A stretch of DNA of 64,000 nucleotides from DASWZN01 sp963841635. Its GTDB lineage: Bacteria; Acidobacteriota; Terriglobia; Bryobacterales; Bryobacteraceae. The stretch is taken from assembly GCA_963841635.1 (NCBI GenBank), contig CAWJDO010000002.1:1302001-1366000 (forward strand), given 5' to 3'. A program made the translations under genes and the position numbers. Positions 26,286 through 35,030 of the stretch are shown in pieces; position 1 is the stretch's first letter; each line of letters begins with the position of its first letter. The notes under the pieces were generated by a model that saw only the letters and a list, made by a program, of their open reading frames with translations, was not told the origin of the DNA and did no database searches.

Positions 26286-26570
26286 CTAGGCAATATGGCC
26301 GATGCAGGAGCCCTGCGCAAGATCTGGGATTTTGATGCCGCCGCCGTACTCGGCGCTCAGAGCACTGGGATTCAGCTCGAGGTATTCGCTCTTGGGTTTT
26401 CCCGCGACGGCCGACGAATTGCGGCTAGGGTTGCGCCAACACTTTTTGCGTTTTCGGTTTCCACCGCACGATTTCCTTCCCGGACTGAAAGTCCCAGACC
26501 ATCCGCTTCGACATCTCACCCGAGGTCAGTACATCGTGGAAGGTGGTGCGGGCGTCGTGAGTTTATATAA
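26286..26570 (-). pseudogene. Probable WD40-repeat gene remnant
   Basis: The 500 bases between the phosphoribosyltransferase and hicA hold no intact gene. On the minus strand two frames carry WD40-like sequence: MVWDFQSGKEIVRWKP, ending at a stop at 26425-26427, then in a second frame SEYLELNPSALSAEYGGGI followed by KIPDLAQGSCIGHIA. They look like successive, frameshifted pieces of a WD40 protein. No start codon or ribosome site is evident. Confidence 0.4.
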
Positions 26571-26695
26571 GATTGAGCCTTGAATCGCCACAATCCCTTG
26601 AAGCGCTGACGCCAGCGCAGATCGTCGGTGGCACGCGCCGGTGTGGCTGTGGGACGGCCGCCGTCAAGGAGCCACCCGGCGCTATGATGTGAGAG

Positions 26696-26896
26696 GTGAA
26701 GGTCAGGGATTTGATCCGGTTGCTTGAATCCAACGGGTGGCAGTTGAAAGCAACCAGAGGAAGTCACCGTCAGTTTCGACACCCGGAGAGGGGAATGGTA
26801 GTCACGGTCCCGGGCCAACCTGGTAGGGACGTGCCGGTTGGAACGATGCGGGCGATTCTCCGAAGTGCCGGACTGGAGCAGCTCGGGGGGAAGTGA
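26696..26896 (+). CDS. hicA: HicA-type mRNA interferase toxin
   Basis: 66 residues with the double-stranded RNA-binding-like HicA fold: VRDLIRLLESNGWQLKATRG and the catalytic histidine at SHRQF (His24), followed by FRHPERGMVVTVPGQPGRDV. HicA cleaves mRNA during translation and is neutralised by HicB. The start is GTG with GAGAG directly upstream, suggesting weak translation. It overlaps hicB by 4 bases (ATGA). Confidence 0.93.
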   Translation: MKVRDLIRLLESNGWQLKATRGSHRQFRHPERGMVVTVPGQPGRDVPVGTMRAILRSAGLEQLGGK

Positions 26897-27114
26897 TGAC
26901 ATTCACGGTCATTTACGAACAGGGTCCGACCTCGTGGGGGGCGTACGTCCCCGACCTGCCTGGCGTCATAGCAGTGGGCGATTCACGCGACGACGTGGAA
27001 AGGCTGATCCAGGAGGCGATCGAGTTCCACTTGGAAGGCTTGCGCGAAGAAGGGCTGCCGATTCCTGCGCCATCGAGCTTCGCCGGCGTAGTGCGGATCC
27101 GTCCCGCGGCGTGA
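26893..27114 (+). CDS. hicB: HicB-type antitoxin
   Basis: 73 residues forming the partly degraded RNase H-like fold of HicB: FTVIYEQGPTSWGAYVPDLPGV and GDSRDDVERLIQEAIEFHLE. There is no C-terminal DNA-binding domain, so this is the short HicB type; autoregulation, if any, must rely on another factor. It is cotranslated with hicA. Confidence 0.93.
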   Translation: MMTFTVIYEQGPTSWGAYVPDLPGVIAVGDSRDDVERLIQEAIEFHLEGLREEGLPIPAPSSFAGVVRIRPAA

Positions 27115-27175
27115 CCCTGCCGGCAACCCAAGCCGGGCGGAACCGCCTGCCGCACGATCCTGCTATAGTCCTGGT

Positions 27176-28381
27176 TTGGCCGCCGTCCTCGTTCAAAACG
27201 TCTCCAAGGTGTTCCGTTTGTACCGGCGGCCGTCGGACCGCATCTTCGAACTCCTGCCCTTCCGCAACCGCGCGCATCTGGACTTCTGGGCGCTGTCCAA
27301 CGTGAGCGTCACCGTCGAGCGCGGCGAGATCCTGGGCGTGGTCGGGCCGAACGGTTCCGGCAAAAGCACCCTGCTCGAGATCGTGAGCGGCATCCTGCGG
27401 CCCACCAGCGGCCGCGTCGCCACCACCGGCCGCGTGGCCGCGCTGCTCGAGCTTGGCGCTGGATTCAACCCGGAGTTCACGGGCCGCGAGAACGTGTTCA
27501 TCAACGGCGAGATCATGGGCCTCAGCCGTGCGGAGATTGAGCGGGCTTTCCCGCGGATCGCCGCGTTCGCGGAAATCGGCGAATTCATCGACCGTCCCGT
27601 CAAGGAATACTCCAGCGGGATGTACGTCCGTCTGGCGTTCGCCACAGCGATCCACGTGGAGCCCGAAATCCTGATCGTGGACGAGGCGCTCGCGGTGGGC
27701 GACGCCATGTTCGCCAGCCGCTCGGTCCAGAAATTCGAAGAGCTGAAGCAGCGCGGCGTGACGGTGATCTTCGTGTCGCACGACCTGGGGCTGGTGAAGC
27801 GCCTCGCGAACCGCGCCATCCTGCTGGTGACCGGACGGGTGGAGGCCGAGGGCAGTCCGAACGACGTGGTCAACCGATACGTCGGCCTGGTGGTGGAGCG
27901 GCAGAAACGGCCCCCGCAAACGAACGGCGAAGCGCGCGTCGCGAGCAGTTTCCGCCACGGCGACGGAGCCAGCGAGATCCTGAAAGTGGAATTGCTGAAC
28001 GCAGCCGGCGAGCCGGCGTCGGTGCTCGCAACGGGTGAAACGGCCACCGCGCGCGTAGTGGCGCGATTCCGGCGGGATGTTTCCGGCCCGATTGTGGGCG
28101 TGCTGATCCGCAACCGCCTCGGCATCGACGTCTTCGGCACCAATACGCGCGTGGAACGAAAAGAGCTCGGTGAATTCCGCGTGGGCGACCAGATCGAGGT
28201 AGATTTCCGCTTCGACTGCCTGCTGACGCAGCAGGAGTACACGATCACCGCCGCCACGCAGCACTGGGACGGCTCCAGCCAGGATTGGCTCGACGACGTG
28301 CTAAGCTTCCGGGTGGTGGACGCAAAAGGGGCCGCGGGCGTTGTCAGCCTGCCGACCGAAACGAGATGGCGGAAGCTGTAG
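27176..28381 (+). CDS. Wzt/TagH-like polysaccharide ABC transporter ATPase with C-terminal carbohydrate-binding domain
   Basis: 401 residues. N-terminal ATPase with GPNGSGKS (Walker A, about 58-65), the Wzt-type signature EYSSGM, and ILIVDEALAVGD (Walker B). The last ~150 residues resemble Wzt_C, a beta-sandwich that reads the O-antigen end cap. It should energise export of a lipid-linked polysaccharide, but no Wzm-like permease gene is adjacent. The start codon is probably TTG at 27176, so the exact N-terminus is uncertain. Confidence 0.88.
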   Translation: MAAVLVQNVSKVFRLYRRPSDRIFELLPFRNRAHLDFWALSNVSVTVERGEILGVVGPNGSGKSTLLEIVSGILRPTSGRVATTGRVAALLELGAGFNPEFTGRENVFINGEIMGLSRAEIERAFPRIAAFAEIGEFIDRPVKEYSSGMYVRLAFATAIHVEPEILIVDEALAVGDAMFASRSVQKFEELKQRGVTVIFVSHDLGLVKRLANRAILLVTGRVEAEGSPNDVVNRYVGLVVERQKRPPQTNGEARVASSFRHGDGASEILKVELLNAAGEPASVLATGETATARVVARFRRDVSGPIVGVLIRNRLGIDVFGTNTRVERKELGEFRVGDQIEVDFRFDCLLTQQEYTITAATQHWDGSSQDWLDDVLSFRVVDAKGAAGVVSLPTETRWRKL

Positions 28382-28396
28382 GCTGACAGGTACTCC

Positions 28397-29800
28397 ATGA
28401 TCTACATCTGCGTGATTGGCGGCGTAGTGGCAGTTCTCCTCACGGTGACCATCTTCAAGGCCCTGACCGTGAAGAACCAGGCGGACTTCCTGGTGGCGGG
28501 GCGCAAGCTGCCCTGGTGGGTGCTGGTCTCCACTCTTCTGTGCTCGTGGATCGGCGCCGGCAGCCTCTTCGCCGGGGCGGAGAACGCCACCCGTATCGGC
28601 TTTGCCGCGTTATGGCAGCCCGCCGGCGGCTGGGTGGGGCTGATCCTTATCTTCACCATCGCGGGGCGCGCGCGGCGCTTCGCGCAGTACACCGTGCCGG
28701 ACCTGCTCGAGAACCGCTACAACACCGCCGCGCGCGTGCTGGGCACAATTGCAATCGTGATCGCCTACACCATGATCACCAGTTACCAAATGAAAGCGGG
28801 CGGCGACATCCTGCACCTGATCTTTCCGGATCTCGACCGCGCGCGGGCCATGTACATGGTCGCCGGATTCGTCATCGCCTTCACGGCCGGCGCGGGCATG
28901 GCCTCGGTGGCTTATCTGGACCTGGTGATCGGCGCGCTGGTGACCGCCATCGTGCTCTACGCGTTTCCGGTGCTGCTGCACGGCGCCGGCGGATGGGCCG
29001 CGGTCCGCCACGCTTTGCCCGCCAGCCACTTCGAGGTGCTGGGCCCGATCTCTTTCGAGCGCGCGCTGGGGCTCATGATCCCCACCACACTGCTGCTGAT
29101 CGGGAACCAGGGCATGTACCAGAAGTTCTTCTCGGCGCGTTCGGAACGCGACGCCAAAATCGCGGCGGGCGGCTGGATCGTCAGCACGCTGATACTCGAG
29201 ACCGTCATCATCGCGATCGCGGTGGTGGGCAGCTCGATGTTCCATCCCGAGCAAGCCCGAGAGATCATTCCCTACACGGCGCGGCACGGCTTGCCACGCA
29301 TCGCGGGGGCGCTGCTGCTGGGCGGGATCTTCGCGAAGCTGATCTCGACGGCCAACAACTACCTGTTCTCTCCGGCCACGAACCTGATTCACGACGTCTA
29401 TCAGCGCTTCATCGACCCGCATGCCTCGGAGCGCCGCAACCTGATCGTCTCCCGGCTGGTGGTGGTGGCGCTGGGCATCTACGCGGTGTTGCAGGCTACT
29501 CAATTCGAGTCGATCCTGAGCGCCTCGCTGTACGCCTATACGGTGTACGGCGCGGCCGTGACGCCGGCCGTCATGGCGGTGTTTTTCTGGAAGCGCGCCA
29601 CCACCGCGGGCGCCGTCACATCGATCGCCCTGGGCACCGCGATCACGGTACTTTGGAACCTGGCCGGCAATCCGTGGGGCTGGGATGCCATCCATCCCGC
29701 GCTGGCCGTTTCGGTGGCGAGCCTGGTTCTTGTGAGCCTCGCGGGCCGTCCGCCGGCGAAAGAAAAATGGGCGCCGTTCTTCGAGCCCGCAACGAAGTAG
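28397..29800 (+). CDS. Sodium:solute symporter (SSS family)
   Basis: 467 residues with about 12-13 hydrophobic helices. SSS family features include WVLVSTLLCSWIGAGSLFAGAE in helix 2, and FAKLISTANNYLFSPATNLIHDV, the conserved region near the sodium site. Substrates in this family include proline, pantothenate, sugars and urea; none can be picked from sequence alone. The M24 peptidase gene downstream would suit uptake of amino acids or proline. Repeat family B lies between them. Confidence 0.88.
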   Translation: MIYICVIGGVVAVLLTVTIFKALTVKNQADFLVAGRKLPWWVLVSTLLCSWIGAGSLFAGAENATRIGFAALWQPAGGWVGLILIFTIAGRARRFAQYTVPDLLENRYNTAARVLGTIAIVIAYTMITSYQMKAGGDILHLIFPDLDRARAMYMVAGFVIAFTAGAGMASVAYLDLVIGALVTAIVLYAFPVLLHGAGGWAAVRHALPASHFEVLGPISFERALGLMIPTTLLLIGNQGMYQKFFSARSERDAKIAAGGWIVSTLILETVIIAIAVVGSSMFHPEQAREIIPYTARHGLPRIAGALLLGGIFAKLISTANNYLFSPATNLIHDVYQRFIDPHASERRNLIVSRLVVVALGIYAVLQATQFESILSASLYAYTVYGAAVTPAVMAVFFWKRATTAGAVTSIALGTAITVLWNLAGNPWGWDAIHPALAVSVASLVLVSLAGRPPAKEKWAPFFEPATK

Positions 29801-29807
29801 ACTGTTG

Positions 29808-29866
29808 CCGCTCGCTAACGCGCGCGGTTCGGTGCTGCCTTCCGAGCCGCGATCGTGAGGGAGCGG
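29808..29866. repeat. Interspersed repeat family B, copy 2 (inverted pair)
   Basis: CCGCTCGCTAACGCGCGCGG TTCGGTGCTG (29808-29837) and, in the opposite sense, CCGAGCCGCGATCGTGAGGG AGCGG (29842-29866). The two units face each other and can form a stem, between the symporter stop and the peptidase start. Confidence 0.7.
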
Positions 29867-29880
29867 ACTAAGGAGCCGCC

Positions 29881-31050
29881 ATGAATCTTGAAGCCATACA
29901 ACAGGCGCTGGCCGCCGAGGGCATCGACGGCTGGCTGTTCTTCGACCACCACCGAAGGGATCCGCTCGCCTATCACGTGTTGGGTCTGCCGGCCAACCTC
30001 ACCCCGTCGCGCCGCTGGTATTACTTCATTCCGGCGAGTGGCGAGCCCCGCGGCCTGGTCCACGCGATTGAGTCGGGCGCGCTTGAAGGACTGCCGGGCT
30101 CGGTCTCGAAATACGCCAGCTGGAACTCGCAGATCGAAGGACTCGGCCGCCTGCTGGCGGGCCAGCGGCGCATCGCGATGCAGTATTCGCCCAACTGCGC
30201 TATCCCTTACGTTTCCATGGTGGACGCGGGCACCCTTGAGTTGGTGCGCGCGACCGGCGTCGAGATAGTCAGCTCGGCCGACCTGGTGCAGCAGTTTGAG
30301 GCGCGCTGGACGCCGGCCAATCTAGAAAGCCACATTGAGGCGGGCGTCAAAGTGGATCGGGTTCGGCGCGAAGCGTTCGACCTGGTGCGCGCGAAGCTGC
30401 AAGCCGGCGAGGCCATCAACGAGTTCGCGGTCAAGCAGTTCATCCGCGACCGCTTTGACGACGCCGGCCTGGTGACGGACCATGGGCCGATCGTCGGCGT
30501 GAACGAAAACTCCTCCGACCCGCACTACGAACCGCAAGCTGGCGCGTCGCGCGAGATTCGCCGCGGCGACTGGCTGCTGATCGATATGTGGGCCAAATTG
30601 GACTCGTCCGCGGGCGTCTACTACGACATCACGTGGACGGGTTTCTGCGGCCCCGAGCCGCCCGCCGAGATCGCCAAGGTGTTCGCGATCGTGACCGAGG
30701 CGCGGAACCGCGCCATCAAGTTCGTTCAGGAGGGCCTGCGCGCCGGGCGCGTGCTGCGCGGCTTCGAGGTGGACGACGCGGCCCGCGGCGCGATCCGCGA
30801 GGGTGGCTTCGAGCAGTACTTCTTCCACCGCACCGGCCACTCGATCGGCGTCGAGGTGCACGGATCCGGCGCCAACATGGACAACCTGGAAACGCACGAC
30901 GAACGGCGGCTCATCCCCTGGACTTGCTTCTCGGTCGAGCCAGGCATTTACGTGCCCCGCTTCGGTGTGCGGTCTGAGGTCAACGTATTTGTGGGCGAAG
31001 ACGGAGCCCACGTAACGGGCGAGATTCAGGACCGGATCGTGCTTCTCTGA
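29881..31050 (+). CDS. M24-family metallopeptidase (Xaa-Pro aminopeptidase-like)
   Basis: 389 residues: an N-terminal creatinase-like domain (1-150) and the pita-bread M24 domain. Likely metal ligands are Asp235 (LLIDMWAK), Asp249 (YYDITWTG), His320 (HRTGHSIG), Glu353 (SVEPGIY) and Glu366 (RSEVNVF). It should cleave an N-terminal residue before proline in the cytoplasm. AAGGAG precedes the ATG by 6 bases. The gene downstream begins one base after its stop. Confidence 0.9.
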   Translation: MNLEAIQQALAAEGIDGWLFFDHHRRDPLAYHVLGLPANLTPSRRWYYFIPASGEPRGLVHAIESGALEGLPGSVSKYASWNSQIEGLGRLLAGQRRIAMQYSPNCAIPYVSMVDAGTLELVRATGVEIVSSADLVQQFEARWTPANLESHIEAGVKVDRVRREAFDLVRAKLQAGEAINEFAVKQFIRDRFDDAGLVTDHGPIVGVNENSSDPHYEPQAGASREIRRGDWLLIDMWAKLDSSAGVYYDITWTGFCGPEPPAEIAKVFAIVTEARNRAIKFVQEGLRAGRVLRGFEVDDAARGAIREGGFEQYFFHRTGHSIGVEVHGSGANMDNLETHDERRLIPWTCFSVEPGIYVPRFGVRSEVNVFVGEDGAHVTGEIQDRIVLL

Positions 31051-31051
31051 C

Positions 31052-32626
31052 ATGCGGCCCGTGTTCCTTTACCTCGTTCCGCTGGCCGTGGCCGCGATCG
31101 CTGCCGGTGCGCCTCCGCGCGTGATCAACACCTTCCCCCTCGTCTTCGCGGACGGCAGCGGCCAGATCGAGTGGCTGACCCCGTCCACGTTCCGGTTCAT
31201 GCGGAATTGGACCGAGCCGGTGCCAATCAAGGCGCCGCTGGCGCCGATGCCGGTGACGGTCACGGCGGGCGAGAGCGCCACCGCCTACTCCTTCAAGAGC
31301 CGGTACCTCACGGTAGAAGTGGAGAAAGCGGGCGGCCGGATCGCGGTCAAGGCGGGCTCCAAGGACGTGGTCCTCGATGGCCGCGTTCGGCGCGAAAACG
31401 GGCGCGGCGTTTTAGAGCAGCGTGACGCAGCCTCGGAGCGCTTCTACGGTCTGGGCGTGCGCGACGCGGCGCGCTTCGACCTCCGCGGGGCGGCCATCGA
31501 AACACGCAACGCGTTCCTGCTCTCGAGCGCCGGCTTCGCCGAATACTTCCCGGCCCGCGGCGCGTATCGGTTCGATCTCGCCTCTTCGCGGCCGGAGACG
31601 ATTTTGGTGACGGCACCCGCGGAGCGCATCGAGTTCTTTTTCTACTACGGTCCGGCGCCCAAGGACATCTTCGAGGAGCACATGGCGGTGACAGGCCCCG
31701 TGCAGCCCTTCGGCGCGGACGATTTTACAGTGCGCGAGGCCCGCAGCCGGTCCACCAATGGAAGCTGGGATACGCTGGGCGCAAGCATCCGGACGCTGCT
31801 GCATGCCAGCCTGTCGGCTGACATGATCTCCGAGTTCGACCTGACTCCGTACGCGAATGCGGATGCGGATCTGCGGGCGAGCGCGGCGGAACTGGCCTGC
31901 TTGATGCCGGTCCTTCGCGCGCCGGACGGCGGGAAACCATTCGCGGCCCCGCTGCGTTGGCGCGAGCGGTTGGCGCCGTACCTCCTGAGCTACGCCAAGG
32001 AGGCGCAGGACCGCGGAGTGCCCGTGTTGCGGCCGCTCGAGATCGACTCGGACGAAGATCCCGCCGCGCGCAACCGGAGCGGCGAATTCAAAGTGGGCGA
32101 CGAACTGCTGGCGGCGCCGGTACTTAAACCCGGCACGGACCTTACGGTCTACCTGCCGCGCGGACGCTGGACCGATCTCGACTCCGGCGAGACGTACAAA
32201 GGCAGGCAGGAGATTCGCGTGAGGCCCCCCGCCGGCCACATCGCGTTGTTTGCCAGGAACGGAACCATCGTGCCGCTCGGACCCGAGAAGGGGGACGTCC
32301 TGGAGCTCCACTACTTCCCGGACCTCGGCGCGGAGTTCTTCCTGTTCGAGGAAGGCGACCAGGACATCTCTCAGTTTCACGCCGCCCCGGCCGGCGATCT
32401 GATGCGTTTCGAAATCGAATCACGGACCAATCGCGTCTACGACTGGGTGATGCACGACGCGAGCCCGTGCCGCAAAGTCGATGGCGGCGGAGTGGATTAC
32501 AAGCAGGTGCCGGAACCGGCGCAGCTTGCGCCAGGCCGCTGGTACGCCGACCCATCCAGGAAGCTGCTGCGAATCCGCGTGCGCTCGGCGGCAGGCGGCG
32601 ATGAAGTGGTGCACGTCACGTTCTAA
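31052..32626 (+). CDS. Secreted GH31-like protein lacking most of the catalytic barrel
   Basis: 524 residues with a signal peptide (FLYLVPLAVAAIAAGA). The N-terminal mutarotase-like domain is recognisable at ERFYGLGVRDAARFDLRG, and the C-terminal GH31 part at VGDELLAAPVLKPGTDLTVYLPRGRWTDLDSGE. Between them, where GH31 enzymes have roughly 300 residues of TIM barrel, only about 130 remain; the stretch carrying the nucleophile Asp is missing, and the usual W-S-G-D acid/base motif reads STNGSW. The protein is probably not a hydrolase and may bind glycans. The frame is intact. Confidence 0.75.
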   Translation: MRPVFLYLVPLAVAAIAAGAPPRVINTFPLVFADGSGQIEWLTPSTFRFMRNWTEPVPIKAPLAPMPVTVTAGESATAYSFKSRYLTVEVEKAGGRIAVKAGSKDVVLDGRVRRENGRGVLEQRDAASERFYGLGVRDAARFDLRGAAIETRNAFLLSSAGFAEYFPARGAYRFDLASSRPETILVTAPAERIEFFFYYGPAPKDIFEEHMAVTGPVQPFGADDFTVREARSRSTNGSWDTLGASIRTLLHASLSADMISEFDLTPYANADADLRASAAELACLMPVLRAPDGGKPFAAPLRWRERLAPYLLSYAKEAQDRGVPVLRPLEIDSDEDPAARNRSGEFKVGDELLAAPVLKPGTDLTVYLPRGRWTDLDSGETYKGRQEIRVRPPAGHIALFARNGTIVPLGPEKGDVLELHYFPDLGAEFFLFEEGDQDISQFHAAPAGDLMRFEIESRTNRVYDWVMHDASPCRKVDGGGVDYKQVPEPAQLAPGRWYADPSRKLLRIRVRSAAGGDEVVHVTF

Positions 32627-32684
32627 CGCCGGCCCCTGCTCGGCCGATCCCTGGGACTGGTATCTTTCTTCTAGGGGGCCGGAC

Positions 32685-33194
32685 ATGCTCATGACCGAGT
32701 TGTTTCTGGGTGAACTGGAACGGGAGGCCGCCGCGACACGCAAAGTGCTCGAGCGCGTTCCCGAGGGGCGAGACGACTATCAACCGCACCCGAGATCGAT
32801 GACGCTCGCGCGGCTGGCGACGCTGGTGGCGACCATGCCGGGCTGGGTGGCCATGACGGTGAATCAGGACGAATTGGACCTCAGTCCTCCCGGCGGCGCG
32901 CCCTACAGGCCGCCGGAGTGCCGCACCAGGCGCGAACTGTTGGAGGCATTCGACGCCAGTGTCGCGTCGGCGCGCGCGGCGCTGGAGGCCACCACCGACG
33001 GACATTTGATGACACCGTGGAAGCTCAAGGCGGCGGGCCACGTCGTGAGCGAGCAGCCGCGGCACATCGTCCTTCGCGATTCCGTGTTCAATCACCTCGC
33101 GCATCACCGCGGCCAGTTGACGGTGTACCTGCGGCTCAACGAAGCGCCTGTACCGGCGATCTACGGGCCATCGGCGGACGAAGGGGCTTGGTAA
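32685..33194 (+). CDS. DinB-family protein
   Basis: 169 residues of the DinB four-helix fold, cytoplasmic (no signal). Conserved pieces are PHPRSMTLARLATLVATMPGW and the C-terminal DSVFNHLAHHRGQLTVYLRL with the His pair that binds metal. The GGGGG upstream of ATG 32685 fits a ribosome site. Members are often linked to bacillithiol or mycothiol chemistry or have no known role. Confidence 0.87.
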   Translation: MLMTELFLGELEREAAATRKVLERVPEGRDDYQPHPRSMTLARLATLVATMPGWVAMTVNQDELDLSPPGGAPYRPPECRTRRELLEAFDASVASARAALEATTDGHLMTPWKLKAAGHVVSEQPRHIVLRDSVFNHLAHHRGQLTVYLRLNEAPVPAIYGPSADEGAW

Positions 33195-33199
33195 GGGCT

Positions 33200-33919
33200 A
33201 TGCGCATCGCAATCGTGGCGGATCTCCACGGCAACCTGACCGCGCTCGAGGCGGTGATTGCCGATCTGCGGCAGATGTCTCCGGACCTGGTCCTGCACGG
33301 CGGTGACCTCGCCGACGCCGGGGCGAATCCTGCCCGGACCGTGGACCGCGTTCGCGAACTGGGCTGGCAGGGCGTGGTCGGCAACACGGACGAAATGCTT
33401 TTTCGGCCCGAGTCGCTGAAGGAATTTGCGAGTCAATCGCCCGACATACAGCCGCTCCTGGCGGGGATCGAGGAGATGGCGGCGGCGACCCGCGAGGCGC
33501 TGGGAGAGGAGAGATTGGCGTGGCTGCGCGGCTTGCCGCTCACTCATATTGACGCTCCGATGGCGCTGGTGCACGCCAGTCCCGCGACGGCGTGGCGAGC
33601 GCCCGCGGAGGATGCGAGCGACGAGGAACTGGAGTCGGTGTATGCGCCGCTCGGCCAGCCCATTGCCATCTACGCGCACGTCCACCACCCGTACGTTCGC
33701 ACCGTTTCGGGAATGATCGTCGCCAACACGGGAAGCGTCGGCCTTTCCTACGACGGCGACCGGCGCGCCGCATACCTGTTGCTGGATGAGTTCGACCTGG
33801 TCATCCGGCGCGTGGATTACGACGTGGCGAAGGAGATCAAAGCCCTTGCGGGCTGCGGCCTGCCGCACGCGGCGTGGGTGGCGCGAATGTTAGAGAGCGG
33901 CAGCTTCGAGTTGCCGTAA
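33200..33919 (+). CDS. Calcineurin-like phosphoesterase (YfcE/MJ0936-type)
   Basis: 239 residues with the metal-binding motifs DLHGN (8-12), GGD (34-36), GNTDE (GN[HD]-like), H at LVHASP and the late HVHHPYV (GHTH-like). Proteins of this fold hydrolyse phosphodiesters such as cyclic nucleotides. The third motif has Thr where many have His. It follows the DinB gene after 5 bases. Confidence 0.88.
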   Translation: MRIAIVADLHGNLTALEAVIADLRQMSPDLVLHGGDLADAGANPARTVDRVRELGWQGVVGNTDEMLFRPESLKEFASQSPDIQPLLAGIEEMAAATREALGEERLAWLRGLPLTHIDAPMALVHASPATAWRAPAEDASDEELESVYAPLGQPIAIYAHVHHPYVRTVSGMIVANTGSVGLSYDGDRRAAYLLLDEFDLVIRRVDYDVAKEIKALAGCGLPHAAWVARMLESGSFELP

Positions 33920-33929
33920 CTCGCGGCGA

Positions 33930-33959
33930 CAGCACCGAACCGCGAGCGTCAGCGAGCGG
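33930..33959 (+). repeat. Interspersed repeat family B, copy 3
   Basis: CAGCACCGAACCGCGAGCGT CAGCGAGCGG, between the convergent phosphoesterase and thioredoxin-like genes (gap of 46 bases), where it could serve as a terminator. Confidence 0.7.
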
Positions 33960-33965
33960 ACCGCC

Positions 33966-34454
33966 TCACTCGGACTCCAACCCGGCCCGCGCGAGCAACT
34001 CGCGCAGCGCGCCTTCCCCCGCGGCTCCGTCCTGCTTGCCGGCGATGTTGCCATCGCGGTCGATCAGCACATAGATGGGGTAGGACTTGGCGGCGAACAT
34101 AGCGGCGAGGTTGGTGTCGTCTGTCAGAACGACCTTGCAGGTGCGCGGCGAATCGGCGAGGTACTGCTTCACCTTCTTCTTCGACTCTCCGACATTGACC
34201 GCGAGAACCACCAGTCCGTGGTCCGCGAAATCGTGAACCAGGGCGTCGACGGCGCTCTGTTCCTCCTTGCAGTAGGGGCACCACGTGGTCCAGAACTGAA
34301 GAAGCACGACCTTGCCCTTCACAGACTCATTGGTGAATACCTCGCCATCGAGCGTCTTGGCGTGAAACTTCGGCGCCGGCTCGCGGGAGCCGATGGCCAA
34401 CAGCGCGCCGCAGCAGACGGCGGCGGCTGCCAGAATCGAGACGGATGCGCACAT
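33966..34454 (-). CDS. TlpA-like secreted thioredoxin-fold protein (second copy)
   Basis: 162 residues with an N-terminal hydrophobic leader (ILAAAAVCCGALLAIG) and a redox domain with WCPYC (Trp-Cys-Pro-Tyr-Cys). FWTTWCPYCKEEQSAVDALV and SYPIYVLIDRDGNI are typical of the TlpA/ResA group, which reduce or oxidise exported cysteines. It is a close paralogue of the upstream gene, separated by 14 bases. Confidence 0.9.
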   Translation of the reverse strand: MCASVSILAAAAVCCGALLAIGSREPAPKFHAKTLDGEVFTNESVKGKVVLLQFWTTWCPYCKEEQSAVDALVHDFADHGLVVLAVNVGESKKKVKQYLADSPRTCKVVLTDDTNLAAMFAAKSYPIYVLIDRDGNIAGKQDGAAGEGALRELLARAGLESE

Positions 34455-34468
34455 GAGGAGATTCTATA

Positions 34469-34981
34469 TCAAGGCGAGGCCGGGATTCCCGCTTCAGACA
34501 GAAGCCGTCGGAGGGATTCTTCGCCCGCCGCGCCGTGCTGGCGATTCACGACGCGTCCGTCCCGGCCGATGAGCACGTAACTCGGGAAGCCTCCGGTCCC
34601 CAACACCTCCGCGAGGTCGGTGTCCTCGGACGCGACGACGCGGCACCGGCGGGGAGAGTGGCGCAGGTACTCGGCGACCTTGTCCCTGGACTCGCCGACG
34701 TTGACGGCCAGCACCATCAGGCCGCGGCCGGAATACTTGCGCTCGAGGGCATCGACGACGGGCTGTTCCCGGCGGCAATAGGGGCACCAGGTAGTCCAAA
34801 ACTGCACCAGCACGACGGTACCCTTGAGCGATTCGCTGGTGAACTGTTCGCCGCTGAGCGCTTTGACCCGATAGGCAGGGGCGTCGTCGCATGCCGTGGC
34901 GGCGAGCCATGCGGCGGCGCAGACGACGGCGAGTGCGGTGTTGCGGTTGGTCGTGAAACCTCCAGAGGGGTATGGTAGCAC
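34469..34981 (-). CDS. TlpA-like lipoprotein thioredoxin (first copy)
   Basis: 170 residues with a lipobox (LAATAC, Cys at about residue 31) and FWTTWCPYCRREQPVVDALE as redox site. It shares long identical stretches with the following gene (VLAVNVGES, GAAGE near the end), so the pair arose by tandem duplication; one is probably a lipoprotein and the other anchored or secreted. The leader is unusually long from this start, so a later start is possible. Confidence 0.87.
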   Translation of the reverse strand: MLPYPSGGFTTNRNTALAVVCAAAWLAATACDDAPAYRVKALSGEQFTSESLKGTVVLVQFWTTWCPYCRREQPVVDALERKYSGRGLMVLAVNVGESRDKVAEYLRHSPRRCRVVASEDTDLAEVLGTGGFPSYVLIGRDGRVVNRQHGAAGEESLRRLLSEAGIPASP

Positions 34982-35000
34982 TGGACCCGCGGGGGGCGGG

Positions 35001-35030
35001 CTCTTCTTTAGCCCACTCTTCTTTAGCCCA
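35001..35030. repeat. 15-bp tandem duplication at the ribF 3' end
   Basis: CTCTTCTTTAGCCCA occurs twice in a row (35001-35015 and 35016-35030). The stop codon of ribF lies in the second unit. Confidence 0.7.

Noticed and set aside
26196..26695. Small plus-strand genes in this gap
   Set aside because: Candidates at 26229 and 26302 have no ribosome site or homology-like sequence and overlap the WD40-like minus-strand remnant.
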